Positions 7,800 to 13,785 of a DNA stretch of 13,785 nt are shown one piece after another. The position numbers were made by a program, and so were the translations under genes. Numbering within the stretch: the stretch's first letter is position 1; each line of letters starts with the position of its first letter. Origin of the DNA: Bacteroidales bacterium UBA2287 (GTDB lineage Bacteria > Bacteroidota > Bacteroidia > Bacteroidales > Tenuifilaceae); contig DDWL01000057.1 in assembly GCA_002345675.1 (NCBI GenBank), positions 85,583 through 99,367 of the forward strand, in the 5' to 3' direction. Under the pieces are notes generated by a model. It made no database searches. It had not been told where the DNA came from and was given only the letters and a program-made list of their open reading frames with translations.

Positions 7800-8747
7800 T
7801 TAGCGGAACGAGAGTAAAATAAGTCCAACGGAGAAAGGATTAACTTCGGGTCCTTTATCCTTTTCGAAAAGTGAAGTTGGGTAGTAGTTTGCAAAAAGTT
7901 TCAGTCCTCTGTAGCCAATTCGTGCTGTAAGTCCGTATCGGAAAGGGGAAAGATTAAAGTCGTCTTTCACTTTGTCCTTTTTTTCTCCATTAAATTCGTA
8001 TTCAACCTTGGTGTTTGAGAACAATCGAACGCCGCCTAAAACTCCTGCCGAGATAAATATTCGATGCGATTGAACTGGAATTTGGAATTCGAGAAGCAAT
8101 GGAATAACCAAGTGAGTGGTTTGTAGGCGACTTTTATTTACCTTGTAACCTGCATTCAAATATGAACTATCAACTCCTGTTATGCCGCTAATTGGATCCT
8201 TCGAAATTGTTATCTGATTGCGAAAGTGGTAGTTGTTCCACTCAAAGCCTAAACCAGTTACTAAGCCTGCCTTGTCGGTGCCAAAACCAATGCTTTGCTG
8301 AAAAAGATTTAAGTTAAAATTCCACGAACGGCTTTGCTTTAGTTCTAAATACTTTAGGTCGCCAGTCATGTTTGTTGAATGGTTGGGAGTTAAAAACCCA
8401 TTAAAGCCCCACTCAAAACCCGACCAATGACCCTTGAATTTGGGCACCTCTGTATATTCAGTGTACGATTTTCTGTCGGGAATTTCAACGGTTGTCGAGC
8501 CATCTTCTTTTTCGATAACAACAACGTTTCGTTTTCCTAAACGAATAATAGTAGTATCGACATTAGTTTTTGTTTTTGTGTCGATTGTGGTTTTTACTTC
8601 AACCGTTACTTCTTTACTAACTGTTGAATCGGGGGTCATAATAGAGTCGTTAGCCTCTAACGCTGATAGTTGTTGCTCAATTTCGGTTTGCGAAAACGAA
8701 GTAGTTGCAATAAGAGCAATGCCAAATAGAAGAAATAAGCGTTTCAT
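7800..8747 (-). CDS. outer-membrane beta-barrel protein
   Basis: A 315-residue protein with a signal peptide (about 1-19, ending TTSFSQ) and a predicted outer-membrane beta-barrel. A region rich in Thr, Val and Lys (about 43-90, with TVEVKTTIDTKTKTNVDTT) would be periplasmic or N-terminal to the barrel. After GHWSGFEWGFNGF (about 105-117), amphipathic strands alternate aromatic and polar residues (WNFNLNLFQQSIGFG, HLVIPLLLEFQI, FRYGLTARIGYRGLKLFANYY) to the end, SVGLILLSFR. This resembles the PorT/OmpA-type "outer membrane beta-barrel" families of Bacteroidota; no exact family is claimed. It is the last gene after the sigma factor and the membrane protein, 82 bases downstream, and is followed by a strong terminator. 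It may be the sensor or the output of that sigma system. Confidence 0.8.
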   Translation of the reverse strand: MKRLFLLFGIALIATTSFSQTEIEQQLSALEANDSIMTPDSTVSKEVTVEVKTTIDTKTKTNVDTTIIRLGKRNVVVIEKEDGSTTVEIPDRKSYTEYTEVPKFKGHWSGFEWGFNGFLTPNHSTNMTGDLKYLELKQSRSWNFNLNLFQQSIGFGTDKAGLVTGLGFEWNNYHFRNQITISKDPISGITGVDSSYLNAGYKVNKSRLQTTHLVIPLLLEFQIPVQSHRIFISAGVLGGVRLFSNTKVEYEFNGEKKDKVKDDFNLSPFRYGLTARIGYRGLKLFANYYPTSLFEKDKGPEVNPFSVGLILLSFR

Positions 8748-8786
8748 AGTAGTAATTTTTTGTTATTAGTAGTCGTTTTTGTTTAT
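8747..8786. repeat. two tandem imperfect 20-base repeats upstream of the barrel gene
   Basis: Positions 8747-8766 and 8767-8786 match at 16 of 20 bases; both begin TAGTAGT and end in a T-rich stretch closing with TAT. They abut the barrel start codon, so on the minus strand they form its leader. They may be a simple duplication or a binding site; no function is shown. Confidence 0.45.
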
Positions 8787-8829
8787 TTCGACTGTATGAC
8801 GGGAAGGGTATTTGAAAAGTTACAGCCTA

Positions 8830-9885
8830 CTAGTTATTTTTTCGAATTGGTGTTGAAATGGCGAATAGGCTGGACTCGAAGGATATGCGGGTAATTTTAC
8901 CATTATTGTTCTTTTGGGCGTTTAACGACAAGTCGGAATCGGTATAGTTTGCGAATTTACTAACTCCCATTTGAGCAATTTCGAACAGACCAACCTCCTT
9001 TTTACTTCGCTTGTGTGTTACTATTTCTGCTGTTGATACGATATCGCTTTTTGCTAACGCAGTAATTTCTGCAATAGCCAACCGATTCGATGCATCGCTG
9101 GAAGCAAAAAGTTCGATTAGCTCGATGGGTTTAATTAATGACTCTGTGCTGTCGCTTAATTTTTCATCATTAGCATTAAAGAAAGTTGAATCAACAGTTT
9201 TGGGTTCGACAACTTTTTCGATTATCGTTATATTTTTTGCCGTTACGTTAAAAGTGCTGTTTTTTAAGCTTTTTTTATGGTTGGTTTCTTCATTATTTGC
9301 TGGCAAACCAACCTGAACTGGTATTTCGACAGGGTTGGTAATTGCTACCTGTAAATTTTGTTCAACCTGAGTAAACGTTACTACCGAATAGCTACCAATA
9401 AGAAGTAGTAATCCAGCAGCAACTCCCGATGCTATTTTTACTACTCGTTGCGAAAAACCTAAAATTGTAAACCTCTTTAAACTTTGCTTATGTGCATATT
9501 TAATATTAATGTTAGGTTTTAGTTTTGCTTTTAAAAAAAGTCTTAACGTCTTTCTATTTTCTTCGTTCCCTTTAAGAATAGAATTTAAATTTACTTGCTC
9601 GCTGTTGGTAATATCATTTTCAATTGAAGCAATGCATAGGAAATCAATCTCGTTGGAAATATCGTTTTTACTAAAGTCTGGTTTTTTTAAGCCTTCCCTA
9701 TTATTAAACGCTACGCTGGTAGGCTCAAGTTTTGAATTTAAAAACAGATTAAATTCTTCCTTTAGAAACTGATTCTCTTCCAAAAAAGCCAAAAGCATGG
9801 TTTCGTCTGCCGAAGAAAGATTTCCTTCAAGGTAGTCGACGAAAAACAACTCGTAATTATCGATATTTATAGTATTGTTTTTCAT
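8830..9885 (-). CDS. probable single-pass membrane anti-sigma factor
   Basis: A 351-residue protein whose start overlaps the sigma-factor stop by ATGA, a typical sigma/anti-sigma arrangement. Residues 1-147 are predicted cytoplasmic, one transmembrane helix lies at about 148-171 (VVKIASGVAAGLLLLIGSYS), and residues 172-351 are predicted periplasmic. It has no signal peptide, which fits an N-in topology. The cytoplasmic part shows an internal duplication offset by 69 residues (about 10-68 and 79-138): each copy ends in a conserved block, FNLFLNSKLEP and LRLFLKAKLKP. The HxxxCxxC zinc anti-sigma motif is absent and I do not recognise a FecR domain. The periplasmic part is low-complexity, with no clear domain. 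The role as anti-sigma factor is inferred from gene order, overlap and topology. Confidence 0.72.
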   Translation of the reverse strand: MKNNTINIDNYELFFVDYLEGNLSSADETMLLAFLEENQFLKEEFNLFLNSKLEPTSVAFNNREGLKKPDFSKNDISNEIDFLCIASIENDITNSEQVNLNSILKGNEENRKTLRLFLKAKLKPNINIKYAHKQSLKRFTILGFSQRVVKIASGVAAGLLLLIGSYSVVTFTQVEQNLQVAITNPVEIPVQVGLPANNEETNHKKSLKNSTFNVTAKNITIIEKVVEPKTVDSTFFNANDEKLSDSTESLIKPIELIELFASSDASNRLAIAEITALAKSDIVSTAEIVTHKRSKKEVGLFEIAQMGVSKFANYTDSDLSLNAQKNNNGKITRISFESSLFAISTPIRKNN

Positions 9886-10367
9886 ATTACTGCTTCGGGT
9901 GTTTTAATGTATTCCTTTAATGTTAGGCGAGCACGATAAATGTAAACTTTTACCTGCGATTCGTTTAATCCTGTTATCTCTTCAATTTCCTGATAGGAAT
10001 AGCCTTCGTAGTCGCGAAGAAGAATTACCGACCTCTGAATTTCGGGTAGGCGCTTTAGGGCTTCGTGCAATATCTCTTGTAAGTCGCTGTAACCTTTAGT
10101 TGTGCTGTGTGCATTTGGGTTGACAGAATCGAAATCGGCAACCTTTTTATTCTTACGAATAACGTCGATTGCAGCATGGTAAGCCGTTGTAAAGAGGTAC
10201 GATTTAACCTTTTCGTAGTTTACTGTTTCGCGCTTAATCCACAGGCGCTCAAACGTATCTTGTACCACATCGTTAGCACTATCGCTTCTATTCAATGTTT
10301 TTAGGGCAAACCTATAAAGGCGGTCTGCAAATTCATCGACACAAATATTATACTCGGCTATAGTCAT
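9882..10367 (-). CDS. ECF-type RNA polymerase sigma factor
   Basis: A 161-residue sigma-70 family protein with only regions 2 and 4, typical of extracytoplasmic-function sigma factors. Region 2 covers about 8-75 and includes NDVVQDTFERLW, the core-binding 2.2 helix, and YLFTTAYHAAIDVIRK in 2.3-2.4. After a linker, region 4 (about 100-155) has LPEIQRSVILLRDYEGYSYQEIEEITG followed by the recognition helix ESQVKVYIYRARLTLKEYI. It is the first gene of a three-gene operon with a membrane protein and a barrel protein, so its activity is probably held in check at the membrane and released by an envelope signal. A consensus housekeeping -7 element lies upstream; autoregulation is possible but not visible. 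Confidence 0.93.
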   Translation of the reverse strand: MTIAEYNICVDEFADRLYRFALKTLNRSDSANDVVQDTFERLWIKRETVNYEKVKSYLFTTAYHAAIDVIRKNKKVADFDSVNPNAHSTTKGYSDLQEILHEALKRLPEIQRSVILLRDYEGYSYQEIEEITGLNESQVKVYIYRARLTLKEYIKTPEAVI

Positions 10368-10411
10368 TACTTTTTGCGCATAAAGCGTTTGTAAGACGAA
10401 GACATTAGTTA

Positions 10412-10419
10412 CAAAGTTA
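10412..10419 (-). promoter_or_regulatory. Bacteroidota-type -7 promoter element for the ECF sigma operon
   Basis: The minus strand reads TAACTTTG, an exact TAnnTTTG match, with a predicted start near 10405 and a leader of about 38 bases before the sigma ATG. It lies in the 112-base divergent gap shared with the acid phosphatase gene. No -33 TTTG is evident at normal spacing. Confidence 0.55.
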
Positions 10420-10479
10420 CAGCACTTATTAAAAATATTTTCATTTTTATTACATTGCGTTAAATTTCAACTAAAAATT

Positions 10480-11265
10480 ATGCGGATGAAAATTAAAATT
10501 ATTGCCCTTTTAACGCTGGTTACCCTTATTGGATGCAAGGATAATTCGAAGGAAATGAGCCACGAGCACTTGGTTTTGGCCACTGTTTGGTTTCAACAAT
10601 CGCCCGAGGCTAAAGCACTTTACGAGCAAGGCTTTAACATTGCCATGGAACGTGTTGCTGAATTTACTAAAGAAAAAAGCGAGAAACCTTATGCAATTAT
10701 TACCGATATTGACGAAACCATTTTGGACAATAGCCCCTTTCAGGGAAAAGCAATTTTTGACGGAAAGGACTACTCGAGCGACTTTTGGAATGAGTGGACA
10801 AGCAAGGGTTGCGCAAAGGCTCTACCCGGAGCTGTTAGCTTTTCGAAATTTTGCGATTCGATAGGAGTACAACTTGTTTACCTAAGTAACCGACAAACCA
10901 ACGAACTTGAAGCCACAATGCGCAACATGGACTCGCTAGGCTTTGCCTTTGTAACTCCCGACAACTTTCTTTTAAAGGTTGATAAAAGTGGTAAAGAAGA
11001 GCGCCGCTTAAAAGTTTCCGAAAAGTATAATGTTATAATGCTAATGGGCGATAACCTTAACGATTTTGCCGAGGTTTTCGAAAACCGTGGCGACGACTGG
11101 GGTGCAGCAATTGTTGAGCAGTACAAAAAAGAATTTGGCCGCCGTTTTATTGTTTTCCCAAACCCCATGTATGGCGACTGGGAAAAAAATCTTTACAATA
11201 ACCAACGGGATTTAAATTGGAAAGAAAAGTTTAAACTACGACGAAGCAAACTAATTGGTTACTAA
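10480..11265 (+). CDS. class C acid phosphatase / 5'-nucleotidase lipoprotein, e(P4) type
   Basis: HAD-superfamily phosphatase on the outer side of the cell, related to Haemophilus lipoprotein e(P4), which removes phosphate from nucleotides such as NMN. The 261 residues start with a lipoprotein signal ending in LTLIGC (lipidated Cys19). Motif I is TDIDETILDN (nucleophile Asp76, acid Asp78), motif II YLSNR (Ser136), the motif III lysine lies in RRLKVSE (about Lys178), and motif IV is GDNLNDF (Asp191, Asp195), so the active site is complete. ATG codons at 10480 and 10486 are both possible starts. It is divergent from the sigma operon; a near-consensus TAAATTTC at 10461-10468 could be its -7 element. 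The insertion sequence begins 2 bases after its stop, so it has lost or never had its own terminator. Confidence 0.92.
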   Translation: MRMKIKIIALLTLVTLIGCKDNSKEMSHEHLVLATVWFQQSPEAKALYEQGFNIAMERVAEFTKEKSEKPYAIITDIDETILDNSPFQGKAIFDGKDYSSDFWNEWTSKGCAKALPGAVSFSKFCDSIGVQLVYLSNRQTNELEATMRNMDSLGFAFVTPDNFLLKVDKSGKEERRLKVSEKYNVIMLMGDNLNDFAEVFENRGDDWGAAIVEQYKKEFGRRFIVFPNPMYGDWEKNLYNNQRDLNWKEKFKLRRSKLIGY

Positions 11266-11267
11266 AC

Positions 11268-11304
11268 AAAAAAGGCGGGAAAAATTTGAGGGCACTGAAA
11301 AAGT
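11268..11304 (+). repeat. left terminal inverted repeat of the insertion sequence
   Basis: Starts AAAAAAGGCGGGAAA and ends GGGCACTGAAAAAGT. It matches the reverse complement of 13011-13047 over 37 bases with differences only in the central A/T-rich part. The inner part (GGCACT) could also pair with AGTGCC at 11309-11314, giving a small hairpin just inside the end. Confidence 0.9.
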
Positions 11305-11330
11305 TCCAAGTGCCAGAATGTTAATAAATT

Positions 11331-11377
11331 AGCAGTAAAATACAAGGTAAAAAACTTGGTATTTTACTGCTTTTTTT
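11331..11377 (+). terminator. terminator inside the left end of the insertion sequence
   Basis: A stem of AGCAGTAAAATAC(C)AAG type, with 13 paired bases, a one-base bulge and a further AAG/CTT, closes an A-rich loop and is followed by a run of seven T. Read on the plus strand it would stop transcripts from the phosphatase gene before they enter the transposase, which starts 33 bases later. It probably now also ends the phosphatase mRNA. Confidence 0.7.
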
Positions 11378-11409
11378 GTATCTTAATGGCCTAAAATAAA
11401 GGCTATTAT

Positions 11410-12192
11410 ATGATTGTACAGCAGCAAAAACTTCAACTTAGTACCTACTCTGAGCTATATTCTCTCATTGTACCCAAGGACAATCTATTACGAAAAATTA
11501 ACGAGCTCATAGATTTCTCATTCATATATGATGAACTGGTAACTAAATACTGCTCTACTAATGGGCGTAATGCTGAAAGTCCCGTTCGAATGCTTAAGCA
11601 CCTGTTGCTCAAAACAATATATGATATTTCAGATGTAGATGTAGTAGAACGTTCCCGTTTTGACATGTCTTTCAAGTATTTTTTGGAGATGACACCTGAA
11701 GAAGATGTGATAAACCCCAGTTCGCTTACCAAATTTAGGAAACTTCGCTTGAAGGATACCGATTTATTGAACCTCCTAATAGGAAAGACAGTTTCCATCG
11801 CTATAGAAAAAGGCATCATCAAATCAAAATCCATTATTGTTGACGCCACGCATTCGTTATCCAGATCGAACCCATTATCCCCCATCGAAGTGCTCAGAGA
11901 ACGAGCCCGACAACTTCGCAAGGTGGTTTACTCCACAGATGAAAACTGGAAAGGGCGAATGCCTAAAAAGAACGAAGACAATGATTTGGAGCATGAACTA
12001 GTATATTTCGATACGCTAGAAAAGGCGATAGCGTCAGACGAAGCGCTGTGCTCGCTACCAAAAGTAAAAGAAAAGCTAAATCCATTGAGGATACGCAGGA
12101 TCATTATACGCTTTCAAAGGATACTGATGCCAGAACAGGCCATAAGACGCAGGATTCCTCATTCTTTGGATACAAAACCCATATCGCCATGA
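11410..12192 (+). pseudogene. IS1182-family transposase, N-terminal part (frame broken)
   Basis: N-terminal 260 codons of the transposase; about 224 of them (to KVKEKLN, ending near 12081) look native, and the tail LRIRRIIIRFQR after that is out-of-frame noise. The start MIVQQQKLQLSTYSELYSLIVP is the usual N terminus of this group. Residues about 15-115 form the DUF772-like helical region (GRNAESPVRMLKHLLLKTIY, PSSLTKFRKLR), and the first catalytic aspartate is Asp145 in SIIVDATHS. The remaining catalytic residues are encoded in the next frame back (-1). Joining the two frames near 12082 gives about 478 residues, near normal family length. A small deletion, a programmed -1 shift or a base-calling error could explain the break; a mutation is favoured because these transposases are normally one ORF. 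Confidence 0.85.
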
Positions 12193-12848
12193 CAGAAGAA
12201 CGAATTATTACGGCTGCCGTGGTAACATCTGCAGAAAAAGGCGATGGCCCTGAATTGTCAGAATTGCTTGAAATTAGTCAGGAAAACGGAATTGAAGTTG
12301 ATACAATTATTGGCGACGCAGCCTATTCAGGAAAGGATAATCTTAAAATGGCTGGTGAGCAAGAAATAAAAATCGTTGCAAAACTCAACCCTTCTATTGC
12401 ACAAGGTCATAGAAAACAAGAAGATACCTTTGGCTACAACAAAGATGCGGGAATGTTTGTATGCCCCGCAGGGCACATGGCTATAAGAAAAGCACGCCAA
12501 GGAAAGAAAGATGATGGCTGCAACCAGGTAGACACCTATTACTTCGATGTTGAAAAATGTAAAACATGCACCCTGAAAAACGGATGCTATAAACCAGATT
12601 CAAAAACTAAAACCTATTCTGTTTCTATTAAATCGGATAAACATTTGGAACAAATGGAGTTTCAACAGACGGAATACTTCAAAGAAAAGGCAAAACACAG
12701 GTATAAAATTGAAGCAAAAAATAGTGAACTAAAAAATGTACACGGATACGGCAGAGCTGCTTCGTACGGAATAGCCAACATGCAAATGCAAGGAGCAATG
12801 GCCATTTTTGCAGTAAACGTGAAAAGAATTATCAAATTAATGAATTAA
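12048..12848 (+). pseudogene. IS1182-family transposase, C-terminal part (frame broken)
   Basis: Continuation of the same transposase in the -1 frame. The GTG at 12048 is only the first possible start; family-like sequence begins near 12084 with IEDTQDHYTLSKDTDARTGHK. It then carries SFFGYKTHIAM, the second catalytic aspartate in IIGDAAYSG, a cysteine-rich insert (FVCPAGHMAIRK to KCKTCTLKNGC, possibly metal-binding) and the catalytic glutamate in YKIEAKNSELKNVHGYGRA. The C terminus MQMQGAMAIFAVNVKRIIKL is intact. Alone it lacks the first catalytic Asp and the N-terminal DNA-binding region, so it should be inactive unless frameshifting joins the halves. An A-AAA-G run at 12066-12070 is the only slip-like motif near the junction. 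Confidence 0.85.
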
Positions 12849-12934
12849 CAAAAGGCCTAGCCCAAACTATGCCTGTCTAATCAACTAAAGGATACAAAAG
12901 CACATTTAATCCGAAAAATTAAACTTCACAGTGT

Positions 12935-12978
12935 AAAAAAAAACTGGCAAATGAAGATTGGTCTTCACCTGCCAGTTT
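12935..12978 (-). terminator. terminator inside the right end of the insertion sequence
   Basis: On the minus strand a 16-bp stem with two mismatches (AAACTGGCAGGTGAAG against CTTCATTTGCCAGTTT, 6-base loop) is followed by nine T. It would stop transcripts coming from the T9SS protein gene before they run antisense into the transposase. It is the nearest strong terminator downstream of that gene. On the plus strand no T-run follows, so it works in one direction. Confidence 0.75.
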
Positions 12979-13010
12979 ATACTTCATGAGGGACATTTTA
13001 AATAATCATT

Positions 13011-13047
13011 ACTTTTTCAGTGCCCTCGAAAATTTCCCGCCTTTTTT
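13011..13047 (-). repeat. right terminal inverted repeat of the insertion sequence
   Basis: Reads ACTTTTTCAGTGCCC at the inner end and TTTCCCGCCTTTTTT at the outer end. Its reverse complement matches the left repeat at 11268-11304 over 37 bases, with a few central differences. The outer end is followed by AATGAAATTG and then the stop codon of the T9SS protein. Confidence 0.9.
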
Positions 13048-13063
13048 AATGAAATTGTTAGGT

Positions 13064-13785
13064 CTACTTCTTTATCATTTTCGAAACCTTTGTCTCGTTG
13101 GCTTCTCCAAAAAGAGTAACAAGGTAAACACCCTGAGGTAGCATGCTAGTTGGTATTTCGAAACTGTCGTTACCTGCATTCGACAGGCGAACTAATTCTT
13201 GACCTAGGATGCTGCTTACAACTACAGCTTTCACATTAGTTGCTCCGCTTAACAAAATTTGATTGGTAAATGGGTTAGGAAATACGTTTACAGAGGTAAA
13301 GCCACTAATATCAGTGCTACTTACTAATGCAAAGTTAGCAGTAATTGTAACGCTTTCGTTTGGCATGGTGAAGGTAAAGGTACTTAATGTGCTTAGCACT
13401 TCCTCTTCTGCGTTCGTCCAGTTTATAAACATGTACCCAGTTGCAGGTATTGCTAGGAGTTCAACCTCTTCTGCGGCATAGTAATAACCCGAGCCTGTAA
13501 CAGAACCAAATTCACTGTTATTAACAGAAATTTCAAGTTGATACTTTGGTAATCCACCTAGTACGACAAGAACTTGCTCGTCGGCTTCTTCAATAGTAAA
13601 ATTACCTGTTACCAAATCGAATCCCTCTTTTGTAGCAGTATAACCATACTGACCCGATGGAAGTTCTACGGCAACTAAACCTTCGGAATTGGTTGCAAAC
13701 ACTTTGCTTCCAATGGTAATCTCAGCACCATCAATTTCAACATCATCTCCATCGATAACTGTAAAGTTTGCGCTGTACGATTGAG
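13064..13785 (-). CDS. T9SS-exported surface protein, C-terminal part (partial)
   Basis: 3' end of a gene that continues past the right edge: the frame stays open through base 13785, so the GTG at 13702 is not its start. About 240 residues are visible. First comes a beta-sandwich-like segment (FTVIDGDDVEIDGAEITI ... LPSGQYGYTATKEGFD), resembling carboxypeptidase-regulatory or PEGA-like domains. Next is a divergent InlB-type or bacterial repeat domain (GSVTGSGYYYAAEEVELLAI, GYMFINW, FTMPNESVTITANF). Last is a type A T9SS sorting domain of about 75 residues (VNVFPNPFTNQILL ... LPQGVYLVTL ... KVSKMIKK), which directs export through the outer membrane by the type IX system, with removal or anchoring. 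The upstream catalytic or adhesive part lies outside the window. The insertion sequence starts 16 bases beyond the stop. Confidence 0.9.
   Translation of the reverse strand, partial: QSYSANFTVIDGDDVEIDGAEITIGSKVFATNSEGLVAVELPSGQYGYTATKEGFDLVTGNFTIEEADEQVLVVLGGLPKYQLEISVNNSEFGSVTGSGYYYAAEEVELLAIPATGYMFINWTNAEEEVLSTLSTFTFTMPNESVTITANFALVSSTDISGFTSVNVFPNPFTNQILLSGATNVKAVVVSSILGQELVRLSNAGNDSFEIPTSMLPQGVYLVTLFGEANETKVSKMIKK

Larger units (their letters stand above)
11268..13047 (+). mobile_element. IS1182-type insertion sequence with split transposase
   Basis: A 1780-bp element bounded by 37-bp near-perfect inverted repeats. It holds one transposase gene broken by a frame change, a non-coding left end of about 105 bases between repeat and gene (hairpin terminator at 11331-11377), and a non-coding right end of about 162 bases (opposite-facing terminator at 12935-12978). 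Size, long inverted repeats and the DDE transposase with IVDATHS, GDAAYSG and KIEAKNSELK blocks fit the IS1182 family, common in Bacteroidota. It lies between two convergent host genes, 2 bases from one stop and 16 bases from the other. No clear target duplication is visible: the flanks ACTAAAC and AATGAAATTG do not match. Exact ends are uncertain by a few bases because both run into A/T homopolymers. Confidence 0.9.

Noticed and set aside
8434..8769. 111-codon plus-strand ORF antisense to the barrel gene
   Set aside because: Its low-complexity Val/Ser/Thr composition mirrors the repetitive coding strand; no start context or homology is recognisable.
11258..11267. target-site duplication flanking the insertion sequence
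   Set aside because: Left flank ACTAAAC and right flank AATGAAATTG share no convincing direct repeat; the A/T runs at the borders make any very short match meaningless.
11445..11921. 158-codon ORF antisense to the transposase
   Set aside because: It is a shadow of the conserved DDE transposase frame.
12066..12070. programmed -1 frameshift site in the transposase
   Set aside because: Only a four-A slip tetramer is present, with no canonical X-XXY-YYZ heptamer in the right phase; a mutation or sequence error is simpler.

Overview
The window looks like a chromosomal segment from a Bacteroidota (Bacteroidetes) bacterium. Supporting signs are a C-terminal type IX secretion (T9SS) sorting domain at the right edge, three exact matches to the Bacteroidota -7 promoter element TAnnTTTG upstream of genes, an ECF sigma factor / membrane protein / outer-membrane barrel gene set, and start regions without strong Shine-Dalgarno sequences. 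A genus cannot be named from sequence alone.

Layout from left to right. (1) 30-2806, minus strand: a four-gene lipid/ribosome operon read yceD (DUF177) -> rpmF (L32) -> plsX -> fabH. It has its own promoter, a hairpin between rpmF and plsX, and a one-base stop/start overlap between plsX and fabH. PlsX makes acyl-phosphate for phospholipid synthesis and FabH starts fatty acid elongation, so the operon ties membrane lipid supply to ribosome assembly. (2) 2943-4751, minus: the translational GTPase TypA/BipA with its own promoter; its start is corrected to an internal ATG. (3) 4936-5640, minus: dipeptidase E (PepE) with a complete Ser-Asp-His triad. (4) 5762-7690, minus: a secreted-and-anchored TPR protein with one membrane helix and a C-terminal domain that looks like a SpoIIE/PP2C phosphatase stripped of its metal-binding residues. 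(5) 7800-10367, minus: an ECF sigma factor, a single-pass membrane protein overlapping it by ATGA (probable anti-sigma factor, with a duplicated cytoplasmic module), and an outer-membrane beta-barrel protein, closed by a clear terminator. (6) 10480-11265, plus: a class C acid phosphatase lipoprotein of the e(P4) type, divergent from the sigma operon. (7) 11268-13047: an insertion sequence of the IS1182 type with 37-bp inverted repeats and a transposase split by a frame break. (8) 13064-13785, minus: the 3' part of a large T9SS-exported protein that runs off the window.

Regions 1-3 are ordinary housekeeping. The most interesting parts are the degenerate phosphatase-like TPR protein, the sigma/anti-sigma/barrel operon with its duplicated anti-sigma module, and the insertion sequence, which sits between two convergent stop codons and carries an inward-facing terminator near each end. 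No tRNA, rRNA or CRISPR array was seen. The longest gene-free stretches are the two ends of the insertion sequence (about 145 and 215 bases), and these are described under that element.
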